A DNA stretch of 64,000 bases from Marinifilum sp. D737 (GTDB taxonomy: Bacteria; Bacteroidota; Bacteroidia; Bacteroidales; Marinifilaceae). Where the stretch lies: contig NZ_JANQCD010000001.1 in NCBI RefSeq assembly GCF_026672275.1, forward strand, positions 124,001-188,000, in the 5' to 3' direction. Made by a program: the position numbers and the translations under genes. The notes under the pieces are model-generated. The model was not told where the DNA came from. It ran no database searches and worked only from the letters and a program-made list of their open reading frames with translations. Below are positions 7,112 through 15,438 of this stretch, piece by piece (within the stretch, counting starts at the first letter, position 1; the number at the start of each line of letters is the position of its first letter).

Positions 7112-9586
7112 CTAATTCAATTGAACAGAATTGGAGGTTTGATAGGTTTCCAATTTATTCTTCTTATTATATTTTTTACTTTCTTCTTTGTTTTTTGCAA
7201 TCAAATTGGTTGTGATGGTTGTAAAAGCCACAATCGAAACGGAACTAATCGGCATTAACAGTGCTGCAACAATAGGAGATAATATCCCTTGTATGGCAAA
7301 ATAAAGGCCAACAAAGTTATACATAAACGAAAGCAAGAAGCTTAATTTTACAATCCAAATGCTCTTCTTTGTAATTGATAAGAACCGAGTCAGTTCAGAG
7401 AATTTTGAGGATTCCAAAATCGCATCGCATGCAGGTGAAAAATGGTAAACATCATCTGCAATTGAAATTCCCACATCGCTCGACTTTAAAGCTCCTGCAT
7501 CGTTTAATCCATCTCCAATCATCAATACTTTTTTACCTTCTTGCTTCAGTTGGTTGATATATTCCAACTTATCATTTGGCGATTGATCGTATCGAAGGTT
7601 AGATGAGGCTGGGAAAATTTTCTCCAGGTTTTCTCTTTCTGCATCATTATCACCGGTAAGAACATGCAAATCGTATTTCGATGATAAATTTTTAATCAAA
7701 TCTGATAAACCAGATCTGTATTGATTGCTTAAAGAAAAGTGACCCTTCACATTTCCATTAACCGAATAATAAACTTCTGTAGTTAAAGATTTGCTTTCTG
7801 AAATTCCTTCTGAAATGAATTTTGCTGAACCCAGTTTGATTTCGTGACCATTAACAATCCCTGATATTCCCATAGATGGAAGCTCATGATAATCTTTTAC
7901 ATTCTCTGGACTGATATCTCTTAGGTGATCGTAAATTGATGAACTTAAGATATGAGTTGAATGTCTGGTTAAAGACTTTACGGCTACATAATCTTCAGGA
8001 CCCAATTTTTCACCTTCAAAGGAAATTTTGACTTCATCAGCCTGGGTAATGGTTCCGGTTTTATCGAAAACAATACTGGTAATGGAGTTTAATTTCTCAA
8101 CAACATGAGAACCTTTCAAATAAATTCCCAATCGGCCCATTAATCGCATGGTATTGCCCAATGCAAAAGGAGCAGATAATGCCAATGCACAAGGACAGGC
8201 CACTATTAATACTGATGTAAAGGCGAAAATGGCTTTGCTGGTATCATTAAATAACCAGTAAACGCCACTTAATACCGCTATGGCAATAATAATTAGCGTA
8301 AAATGTTTGCTAATTCTGTCAATTAAGGAATTTAGCTTTGAAGCTTCACCATTTTCTTCATCAAATTGATTCCAAAGCTGGGTCAATCGGCTTTGAACTA
8401 CATCTTTTTCGATGGTTAGTTCAATGGCGCTACCCATTTGCTTACCACCAGCAAAAATTTGATCTCCAGCATCCTTAAAAACAGGTTTCGATTCACCAGT
8501 TACAAAGCTGTAATCAATCTGAGCATCTCCTTTGGTCAGAATACTATCTGCAGGAATCAGTTCCTGATTTCTGATTAGAATGATATCGCCACTTTTCAAT
8601 TTTTCAATCGGCGTACTTACTTCCTGTCCATTTTCCATTTTACTAACTGCCACTGGAAAATAGGAGCGATAATCTCTCTCGAAAGACAAAGCCTGGTAAG
8701 TTCGGTTTTGATACCATTTGCCAATGAGAAGGAAAAAGATCAATCCTGTAAGAGAGTCCATATATCCGGCACCAGTTCCAGAGAATATTTCATAAGAACT
8801 TTGAATGAATAAAGTCAGAATTCCCAGTGAAATAGGAACATCAATATTTACAAAACGATGTTTGATTGCTTTGTAAGCTGAAATCATGTAATCATTACCG
8901 CTATAAAGAAATACCGGAAGAACCAGGAAGAAATTCATCATTCCAAAGAAGTTCTTGAAATGAGTTTCCAAATATTCACTTCCAGGAACATATTCAGGTA
9001 AACTTAAAAGCATGATATTTCCAAAACAAAAGCCTGCAATACCTATTTTGTAAAGCAATTTTTTGTTGGCATCCTTGTTCTGCTTTTGCTGAAGCTTGTC
9101 CAACGTAATTTCAGGTATATAGTGAATGGAAGAAAGTAATTCTGCCAACTGGCGAATGCTAACCTGGTCAGAATCGAAGGTTAAGCTTACCTCTTTCTTC
9201 ACAAAATTGACCATCGATTTTAATACTCCTTGATTCAGAATATTTAAATTTTCGAGTAACCAAATACAAGAGCTACAATGAATAGCTGGAACGTACAATG
9301 TAAGTTTACGGATATTTCCTTCAGAGAAATCATACAATTGATTGGCAATTTCTTCTTCATCAAGAAATGCAAACTTCTCTTTAAATTTTCCACTCTCAAT
9401 TTTAATTCCTGGATTGGACTCAAAATCGTAGTACGAACAAAGCTCATTCTCATGCAAAAGCTGGTATACAGTGGAACAACCGTTGCAACAAAATGGCTTG
9501 TCATTCCACATTACCGGATACTTGCCACAGTCATCGCCACAGTGCACACAAATTTGATTTTTTGTTTCTTGCTGCATATTTACCAT
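7112..9586 (-). CDS. ccoI: Copper-translocating P-type ATPase CcoI/FixI type
   Basis: An 824-residue P1B ATPase. The N-terminus has a Cys-rich metal site (C13, C16, C20 and CCNGC at 33-37), then an HMA domain with CSSC. The core carries the copper-type membrane motif CPCALAL, the phosphorylation site DKTGTIT and the hinge GDGLNDAGAL. The extra N-terminal Cys cluster is typical of FixI/CcoI, which exports copper for insertion into cbb3 oxidase. First gene of the cco cluster as transcribed. ATGs at 9586 and 9577 are both possible starts. Confidence 0.95.
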   Translation of the reverse strand: MVNMQQETKNQICVHCGDDCGKYPVMWNDKPFCCNGCSTVYQLLHENELCSYYDFESNPGIKIESGKFKEKFAFLDEEEIANQLYDFSEGNIRKLTLYVPAIHCSSCIWLLENLNILNQGVLKSMVNFVKKEVSLTFDSDQVSIRQLAELLSSIHYIPEITLDKLQQKQNKDANKKLLYKIGIAGFCFGNIMLLSLPEYVPGSEYLETHFKNFFGMMNFFLVLPVFLYSGNDYMISAYKAIKHRFVNIDVPISLGILTLFIQSSYEIFSGTGAGYMDSLTGLIFFLLIGKWYQNRTYQALSFERDYRSYFPVAVSKMENGQEVSTPIEKLKSGDIILIRNQELIPADSILTKGDAQIDYSFVTGESKPVFKDAGDQIFAGGKQMGSAIELTIEKDVVQSRLTQLWNQFDEENGEASKLNSLIDRISKHFTLIIIAIAVLSGVYWLFNDTSKAIFAFTSVLIVACPCALALSAPFALGNTMRLMGRLGIYLKGSHVVEKLNSITSIVFDKTGTITQADEVKISFEGEKLGPEDYVAVKSLTRHSTHILSSSIYDHLRDISPENVKDYHELPSMGISGIVNGHEIKLGSAKFISEGISESKSLTTEVYYSVNGNVKGHFSLSNQYRSGLSDLIKNLSSKYDLHVLTGDNDAERENLEKIFPASSNLRYDQSPNDKLEYINQLKQEGKKVLMIGDGLNDAGALKSSDVGISIADDVYHFSPACDAILESSKFSELTRFLSITKKSIWIVKLSFLLSFMYNFVGLYFAIQGILSPIVAALLMPISSVSIVAFTTITTNLIAKNKEESKKYNKKNKLETYQTSNSVQLN

Positions 9587-9614
9587 CTTGCAGAGCGTAA
9601 TTTAAATTCTGACT

Positions 9615-9752
9615 ATGAGAACAGATTCAAGTTTAATTTATATTGTTGTTGCGATAACCGCTCTTCACTTTCTAGTTGGTATTGGATATCTTCTTTACAA
9701 GCTGGGAAGACCTTCAAAATCCCAAAAGGAAGAAAGTGAAGAAACTGATTAA
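9615..9752 (+). CDS. Small single-pass membrane protein, 45 aa
   Basis: An ATG at 9615 opens a 45-codon frame ending with TAA at 9750-9752. The product has one hydrophobic segment (LIYIVVAITALHFLVGIGYL), then LYKLGRP and a polar, acidic tail. It is encoded opposite to ccoI, 28 bp from its start, and overlaps the end of the cytochrome c gene by 4 bp. The clear membrane topology and exact fit into the gap argue that it is real. I do not recognise a family. The tail after the membrane segment recalls CcoS/CcoQ-like small oxidase proteins, but that is only a resemblance. Confidence 0.6.
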   Translation: MRTDSSLIYIVVAITALHFLVGIGYLLYKLGRPSKSQKEESEETD

Positions 9753-10669
9753 TCTTTGCTTTTTGCCAATTTTGGTAGTTTAATCATTTGGAACAATACC
9801 AGGAAGATTACACTCCAGATTGCTAAAACACCACCAACAAAAGTCACAATAATCCAAATTGGAGCATTTGCTCTTGTTCCCCACATTGCTCTTTCATCAA
9901 GTGGATTTACAGGATCGGTAGGAACACCAAGAGTAACTACTCTTGCTTCTTCCAACTTTCCATAGAAAGCATCATCGGTTACTTTCACAATCATGTTCAC
10001 TTGTCCTTCTCTGTCTCCAGGAAGATCTGCAGGAAACTGAACCGCAACATCACCTTTTTCGTTGGTGTAAGGATCTTCACCAGATACATCAAGATATCCG
10101 AAGCTTCTCTTTACCAGGAAACTCATTTCGATGCCTTGTAGACCTACACGTTTTCCTTTTTTGGTAATACCACTTAATTTAGCCAATAATGTTTTATCAG
10201 CTTCATTAACGTTTAATTCAAGTTTAACATCAGTAACCTCTGGATTTTTAACCTCTGCTACTTGTTGTTTAACCTTTTTGTTTTTGTCGAAGGATCTTAA
10301 AAAAGCAATTACCATCCACTTGTCTTCATCACTAATGGTTTTCTCGAAAGTAGGCATTGCACCTTGTCCCTTATTTACCTTGTAGTAAATTTCCCCATCG
10401 GATTGTACCAGGAAATTTTGTGCACCCAAATCGGTTGGAGCAACAGGAGCTAAAGGTAGCATATTAGCCATTGTTGGATCACCATGACAAGATTTACAGT
10501 GAAGGTTGTATATTTTTTTACCTGTACTTACATTCTTTGATGTTGCTTCGTACGGATTTTGTTTCTTTTTAGCAGAGTTTGGAACAGTCCAGCCCTGCGC
10601 ATTTGCCAATGAGCCTGAGAAGATAAAAATCAGGAACAAAGCAGCTATATTTTTAATTGTATTCTTCAT
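9749..10669 (-). CDS. Membrane-anchored cytochrome c of the NrfD module
   Basis: A 306-residue exported protein. A signal peptide (about residues 1-24, ending ANAQ) is followed by a class I cytochrome domain with one haem site CKSCH and a later GAMPTF for the Met ligand. Then comes a beta-rich domain of about 120 residues and a C-terminal membrane anchor (APIWIIVTFVGGVLAIW). It lies 12 bp after the NrfD-type gene, so it is co-transcribed. It probably takes electrons from the NrfD/iron-sulfur pair and passes them to a periplasmic or oxidase-bound cytochrome. The middle domain is not recognised. Confidence 0.85.
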   Translation of the reverse strand: MKNTIKNIAALFLIFIFSGSLANAQGWTVPNSAKKKQNPYEATSKNVSTGKKIYNLHCKSCHGDPTMANMLPLAPVAPTDLGAQNFLVQSDGEIYYKVNKGQGAMPTFEKTISDEDKWMVIAFLRSFDKNKKVKQQVAEVKNPEVTDVKLELNVNEADKTLLAKLSGITKKGKRVGLQGIEMSFLVKRSFGYLDVSGEDPYTNEKGDVAVQFPADLPGDREGQVNMIVKVTDDAFYGKLEEARVVTLGVPTDPVNPLDERAMWGTRANAPIWIIVTFVGGVLAIWSVIFLVLFQMIKLPKLAKSKD

Positions 10670-10681
10670 GATTCTTTTCGT

Positions 10682-12022
10682 TTAGGCATCAATTTTAACT
10701 TCAATTCCTTTGCTCTCTGCTGTTTCTACAATTGGAACAACAGGGAAAATTTTAGAAAGTACAGTGATAATCAAAAGTACCAATGCAAAACTTAGAACAG
10801 TAACCGAAATTTCGATTGCAGAAGGATAGTAATGCACAAAGTTTTCAGGAACATTCTGGATTGGAAGATGAGGATGAAGCATTGTAGGGATTACAATTAC
10901 ATAACGTTTAAACCATGCACCAGCCAAAACAAATAATGAAATGATCATGATTGGTAAAGGCTTTCTGAATTTCTTGTTCACCAATAGAATAATAGGAATA
11001 ATATTTCCTAACAATTGTGATGCCCAGAACATGATAGCCCAGTTTCCATAGAATAATTCCTTCAAGTGAATGTCATCACCAGTTTTCATTTTATAACCAG
11101 GAACCAAAAATTCATTCAGGTTGAAATAAAGGTACACCAAACAAACAGCTACCAAAAGCTTACCCATTTTATCGAACTGTAAATCGGTAATGTAATCTTG
11201 TAGCTTGTAGTTTACCCTGAAAAAATACATGGCAATAATCAATGCAGCGGAACCTGCAACAAATGCACCAGCCACGAAATAAGGGCCAAAGATTGTTGTA
11301 TCCCAACCATTGCGCAGAGTTGCTGCAAACAACCATGATGTAACGGTGTGGATTGCAAGACCAATTGGAACAATAAGAACCATTAATGTTCTAATCATTT
11401 TGTGAAGGTGCTTGTGTTGTTCTGGCGTATTAATATAGCCTAAAGAAAGAATATTGTATAACTTCTTCATGATTGGGGAAGCCTTCGTAAGCTCTTTTTT
11501 ACAGATTGCCAAATCAGGAATCATTGGTAAAATCAGCAATAGGGCACTCACCGTAAGGTAAGTAGTAATTACAGTTACATCCCAAAGAATTGGCGACTGA
11601 AAACGACCATGAATCATTACATTTAATACTCTGTCTGGTCGACCCATATCCAACACAATTACCAAACCTGCAACTGCTACAAAGGCGACAGCTATAATTT
11701 CGGCAATTCTGGAAATAGGTGTTATCCAGTCGATACGCAGTAATCCTAAAATTGAGGAAATTAACATTCCTACCAAACTTACGGCCACAAAGAATACGAA
11801 GTTGGCAATGTATAATCCCCATGAAACGTAATCGCGCATACCGGTTACACCTAATCCATCTTTTAACTGGATGTAATAGGCCCAACCGCAAACACTAATT
11901 ACTGTGATCAGAAATACAATCCAAAGTTCAAGACCTTTATGGTTTTGCATTGGATGTAGAATGTCTTTTTTTATTTTTTCAAACGAAAGATTAGTTTCTT
12001 TCTGTTTAGGTAAGTCATTCAT
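10682..12022 (-). CDS. NrfD/PsrC/ActC-type quinone-interacting membrane subunit
   Basis: A 446-residue, roughly ten-span membrane protein of the NrfD/PsrC superfamily. It shares several blocks with the ActC of the complex III operon at 40210-41589, for example DMGRPDR (ActC: HMGRPLL) and TTIFGPYFVAGA (Act[13 protein letters not shown]). Such subunits bind quinol and pass electrons to an iron-sulfur partner. Here the partner gene is directly upstream and a cytochrome c gene directly downstream. No molybdopterin catalytic subunit is encoded nearby. Confidence 0.9.
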   Translation of the reverse strand: MNDLPKQKETNLSFEKIKKDILHPMQNHKGLELWIVFLITVISVCGWAYYIQLKDGLGVTGMRDYVSWGLYIANFVFFVAVSLVGMLISSILGLLRIDWITPISRIAEIIAVAFVAVAGLVIVLDMGRPDRVLNVMIHGRFQSPILWDVTVITTYLTVSALLLILPMIPDLAICKKELTKASPIMKKLYNILSLGYINTPEQHKHLHKMIRTLMVLIVPIGLAIHTVTSWLFAATLRNGWDTTIFGPYFVAGAFVAGSAALIIAMYFFRVNYKLQDYITDLQFDKMGKLLVAVCLVYLYFNLNEFLVPGYKMKTGDDIHLKELFYGNWAIMFWASQLLGNIIPIILLVNKKFRKPLPIMIISLFVLAGAWFKRYVIVIPTMLHPHLPIQNVPENFVHYYPSAIEISVTVLSFALVLLIITVLSKIFPVVPIVETAESKGIEVKIDA

Positions 12023-12070
12023 AAGATTTAGTTATTTAGGGCAAATAATTATCTATTGTTTATTGATATT

Positions 12071-13006
12071 CTAGTGAAGATTTTCCTCGTTTAACAAATC
12101 GCCATTAAACTCAAAAGCTCTGTTTTTAGGAGGTAGATAGTAAACTCTTGGCTTGGTACCCAATTCTTCCATCAAGGTATAACCAGCATTTTCCTCTATT
12201 AATTTCGAGAAACGAACTGTTTCGCCAGTAGTACCGTTGGTTACAGCATCTTCATTTCTATCTCCGAAGTAGTATACACCATTAGGACATGCAGATACAC
12301 ACGACGGAAGTTTATCTTCACGCAATCTATCAGCACTAAACAGACACTTACTTACAGTACCTTTTTTCTGTGGAACGTTTGCCTCAATATTATAGGTGAG
12401 ATCCTTGTACTTTTCTGCATCTTTTGGTTCGGTCCATTGGAATATACGTGCAGAATACGGACAAGCTGCAATACAGAATCGACAACCAATACATCTTTCA
12501 TTGTCAATTAAAACAATACCATCCTGACGTTTGAAAGTTGCATCAACCGGGCAAACTTTTGTACAAGGAGGATTATCGCAATGCTGACAAGGTTTTGGCA
12601 TGAAGTAAGGAGCTGTATGTTCAGCATCTTGCATTTGAAGTACATTGATATGGTGCTGATCAGCTCTTAGTTGGTGGTGATTTTGACAAGCCGACATACA
12701 TTTTCTTGCATTTCGACATTTACTCAAATCAATTACCATCACAAATGATTTTCCTGGAATACCTTCACGTCCTCTTTTTTGAAGTTCATCAAGAGGTTCA
12801 TTAACTGTAGGTCGCAATTGGTTTTTGTCTACTTGTACAAGTTGTCCGTCTTGTGTAAGCAAATTCACCATTTCTGCTGGTTTTTTAGTTGCTGCTTTAG
12901 CTGCTCCAATTAGAGAAAAGCTACTAACAACACCTGCAGCACCAACTGAAATACCAAAACTTTTCAGGAATTTTCTTCTGCTGTTGTTCGATGTTTCTTC
13001 TTTCAT
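12071..13006 (-). CDS. Tat-exported four-cluster ferredoxin-like protein (NrfC/DsrO/PsrB type)
   Basis: A 311-residue iron-sulfur protein. The N-terminus has a twin-arginine signal (SRRKFLKSFG). Cys groups follow: CRNARKCMSACQ, CQHCDNPPCTKVCP, CIGCRFCIAACP and a split pair CLFSA...CVSACPNG. This is the arrangement of the B subunits of complex iron-sulfur molybdoenzymes. The first group has five residues between its first two cysteines instead of two, so that cluster may differ. It is the first gene of a three-gene unit, with a leader of about 180 bp after a -7-like box. Confidence 0.9.
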   Translation of the reverse strand: MKEETSNNSRRKFLKSFGISVGAAGVVSSFSLIGAAKAATKKPAEMVNLLTQDGQLVQVDKNQLRPTVNEPLDELQKRGREGIPGKSFVMVIDLSKCRNARKCMSACQNHHQLRADQHHINVLQMQDAEHTAPYFMPKPCQHCDNPPCTKVCPVDATFKRQDGIVLIDNERCIGCRFCIAACPYSARIFQWTEPKDAEKYKDLTYNIEANVPQKKGTVSKCLFSADRLREDKLPSCVSACPNGVYYFGDRNEDAVTNGTTGETVRFSKLIEENAGYTLMEELGTKPRVYYLPPKNRAFEFNGDLLNEENLH

Positions 13007-13073
13007 TATGATTTAAGGTTAGTTTTCAAATAAAATATCAATTATACCTTCTAATTAGGCGGAACAATTGAGT

Positions 13074-13121
13074 AGAATGGCAACTCTTTAAAATCATTCT
13101 AAATAAGAATGGGCAACTCTT
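13074..13121. repeat. Direct repeat in leader of the NrfD-module operon
   Basis: AGAATGGCAACTCTT (13074-13088) and AGAATGGGCAACTCTT (13106-13121) are near-identical direct repeats 32 bp apart. A third GGCAACT occurs in the small palindrome AGTTGGCAACT at 13338-13348. They lie in the divergent spacer between the iron-sulfur gene and the bd operon and may be operator sites. Confidence 0.45.
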
Positions 13122-13188
13122 GATTTTGCTGACCTTAAAGGCTTTTTGTTTAATCTTTTTATGTTTCACCAACGTTTGCGTTGTATCT

Positions 13189-13196
13189 CAAATATA
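13189..13196 (-). promoter_or_regulatory. Bacteroidota -7 box for the NrfD-module operon
   Basis: On the minus strand this reads TATATTTG, matching the TAnnTTTG consensus. No clear -33 TTG is seen at the usual spacing. It would give a leader of about 175 nt before the start at 13006. Confidence 0.4.
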
Positions 13197-13434
13197 AAGA
13201 AATATATCGAAATCCTGATCCTGCATTTTAGCTTAATGACTGGAGGAAGTGTTTTTATTATTTTAATTCGATTTTTTAAATATTAATTATAATCCTCTGA
13301 AAATTCGATTGTTATTGGCTTTTGTTATTGTTCCGGGAGTTGGCAACTAACATTTAGTGAAATATTGCACTTTATGACTATCCAGATGAAAAAATGGATT
13401 TTATCTAGCTCTAAAATCAAGATTTATAGGTAGA

Positions 13435-13450
13435 TGTGAGATATATCACA
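13435..13450. promoter_or_regulatory. CRP/FNR-family-type palindrome upstream of the bd operon
   Basis: TGTGA GATATA TCACA is a perfect pair of CRP-type half-sites with a 6-bp spacer, further flanked by A and T. It lies about 200 bp upstream of the DUF4492 gene and about 120 bp upstream of the predicted cyd transcription start. It is also in the divergent spacer, so it could serve either operon. The binding protein is not identified. Confidence 0.5.
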
Positions 13451-13526
13451 TTTAGACAAATGCCTGTTTATTAAATGTTTATTGATTTTTTAAATGCTGT
13501 TATAAAAAGTATCTATGTAGTAATGC

Positions 13527-13556
13527 TTGAATGCTTAGGAATATAGTATACATTTG
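13527..13556 (+). promoter_or_regulatory. Promoter of the cytochrome bd operon
   Basis: TTG at 13527-13529, a 19-bp spacer and TACATTTG at 13549-13556 fit the Bacteroidota -33/-7 consensus. The spacer 13020-13602 otherwise holds the repeats and palindrome listed separately and no further gene. Confidence 0.6.
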
Positions 13557-13650
13557 AATAGTTTATTGATAAGCAATAAGAGATAAAATCATCTTTTATT
13601 TATTGAATGAATTACAAACGTTTAGCAAAGCTCTAAATCAAGAATCACTT

Positions 13651-13878
13651 ATGAAACTACTGGTGACGCTAAAAAAAATAGGGGTGTTTTATTACGAAGG
13701 ATTTGCCGGGCAAAAATCATGGAGTAGACAAGTATGGTTGATTATCATCTTGAAGTTATTTATTATGTTTTTTGTATTAAAGCTATTCTTTTTTCCAAAT
13801 TTTCTAAAAACAAAATATACTAATGATAAGGATCGCGGTGATTACGTGATTGAACAATTAACTAATCCTAAAAAATAG
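13651..13878 (+). CDS. DUF4492 protein of the bd oxidase operon
   Basis: A 75-residue protein with one membrane segment (about residues 29-45, LIIILKLFIMFFVLKLFFF) preceded by GVFYYEGF, typical of DUF4492, a family found next to cydA. Its role is unknown; its position suggests a bd oxidase accessory or assembly peptide. I start it at the ATG at 13651. The frame extends to a TTG at 13603 that has no support. It ends 4 bp before cydA. Confidence 0.8.
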   Translation: MKLLVTLKKIGVFYYEGFAGQKSWSRQVWLIIILKLFIMFFVLKLFFFPNFLKTKYTNDKDRGDYVIEQLTNPKK

Positions 13879-13882
13879 TAAT

Positions 13883-15436
13883 ATGATTGAAAACTTCGAC
13901 ATGTCATTGGTCGATTGGTCTAGAGCTCAATTTGCTTTAACAGCAATGTATCACTGGATATTTGTGCCATTGACACTGGGTTTGGCTTTCATTATAGCCA
14001 TAATGGAAACCATCTATGTGAAAACGGGAAATCCGGAATGGAAAAAGATCACAAAGTTTTGGATGACACTATTTGGAATTAACTTTGCAATAGGTGTTGC
14101 TACCGGAATTATTCTGGAATTTGAATTTGGTACCAACTGGTCGAATTATTCCTGGTTTGTGGGTGATATTTTTGGAGCTCCTTTGGCGGTAGAAGGTATT
14201 ATGGCATTTTTCATGGAATCTACCTTTATTGCTGTGATGTTCTTTGGATGGAATAAGGTCAGTAAGAAGTTTCACCTGATATCAACATGGTTGGTTGCAG
14301 TAGGATCAAACCTCTCAGCTTTGTGGATTTTGGTTGCCAATGGTTGGATGCAAAATCCGGTAGGAATGAAATTTAATGCGGATACTGCCAGAAATGAAAT
14401 GGTGAATTTTTGGGATGTTCTTTTCTCTCCAACAGCAGTTAATAAGTTTTTACATACGATCTCATCGGCATATACTTTAGCGGCAATTTTTGTAATTGGT
14501 GTAAGTGCATGGTATTTATTGAAGAAGTTGAATGTGCCTTTTGCCAAGAAAAGTATTGTGGTTGCATCTGTATTTGGTTTAATAACCTCATTGTTTACAG
14601 TTATGACTGGTGACAATTCAGCACGTGAAATAGTTCGGGATCAGCCTATGAAGTTTGCCGCTATGGAAGGTTTATATGATGGTTCGAAAGGCGCAGGATT
14701 GGTAGCTTTTGGTATAATGTCGTCTACTTCGGAAAATGGAAATGACAATATGAAGGACTTTAATTTTAAGTTGGAAATTCCAAACCTACTTTCCTATATG
14801 GCTTATATGGACGGCGATGCTTTTGTTCCTGGGGTAAATGATGTGATCAATGGATTTACTGATAATGATGGAGTTGTTCATCCTTCAGTGATTACCAAAA
14901 TAGAAATGGGACGCAAGGCCATTCATGCCTTGAAAACCTACAAGCAAGCTCAGAAAGATAAGGATGCTAATTTGGCTCAGACTTCTCTTGATGAGTTGAA
15001 CGAGAATTTTAAATATTTTGGTTACGGATATTTTGATGATCCTTACAATACCGTACCGCCAATCTCGATAACATTCTATAGCTTCCATATTATGGTTGGA
15101 TTGGGTATGTGGTTTTTACTGCTATTTACATTGGCCTTATTATTTGTTTATAAAGAATCGATTGTGAGTAATAAGTGGTTTTTGCGTGCTGCAATTTGGA
15201 GTATTCCATTGGCCTATGTTGCGTCGCAAAGTGGTTGGATTGTTGCAGAAATGGGACGTCAGCCATGGGTGATTCAAGATCTGATGCCTACTCTTACTGC
15301 AGTATCAAATATCGATACAACATCTGTTCAGATCACTTTCTTTTTGTTTTTGACTGTTTTTACTGGATTATTAATTGCTGAGATTAAAATCATGTTGAAA
15401 CAAATAAAACTTGGACCAAATCATGGAGGGCATTAA
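13883..15436 (+). CDS. cydA: Cytochrome bd ubiquinol/menaquinol oxidase subunit I
   Basis: A 517-residue membrane protein, the usual CydA length. His24 in ALTAMYHWIF is the expected haem ligand of the first membrane segment. A long periplasmic loop follows the middle segments, and the late motif GRQPW (in AEMGRQPWVIQDLMPT) is the CydA signature near the quinol site. It oxidises quinol and reduces oxygen with high affinity without pumping protons. It is directly followed by cydB (2-bp gap). Confidence 0.97.
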   Translation: MIENFDMSLVDWSRAQFALTAMYHWIFVPLTLGLAFIIAIMETIYVKTGNPEWKKITKFWMTLFGINFAIGVATGIILEFEFGTNWSNYSWFVGDIFGAPLAVEGIMAFFMESTFIAVMFFGWNKVSKKFHLISTWLVAVGSNLSALWILVANGWMQNPVGMKFNADTARNEMVNFWDVLFSPTAVNKFLHTISSAYTLAAIFVIGVSAWYLLKKLNVPFAKKSIVVASVFGLITSLFTVMTGDNSAREIVRDQPMKFAAMEGLYDGSKGAGLVAFGIMSSTSENGNDNMKDFNFKLEIPNLLSYMAYMDGDAFVPGVNDVINGFTDNDGVVHPSVITKIEMGRKAIHALKTYKQAQKDKDANLAQTSLDELNENFKYFGYGYFDDPYNTVPPISITFYSFHIMVGLGMWFLLLFTLALLFVYKESIVSNKWFLRAAIWSIPLAYVASQSGWIVAEMGRQPWVIQDLMPTLTAVSNIDTTSVQITFFLFLTVFTGLLIAEIKIMLKQIKLGPNHGGH

Positions 15437-15438
15437 TC

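Noticed and set aside
10682-13006. The redox trio as nitrite reductase NrfCD or polysulfide reductase
   Set aside because: No NrfA, NrfB or PsrA catalytic subunit is present in the window, and the cytochrome c has a single haem with a C-terminal anchor.
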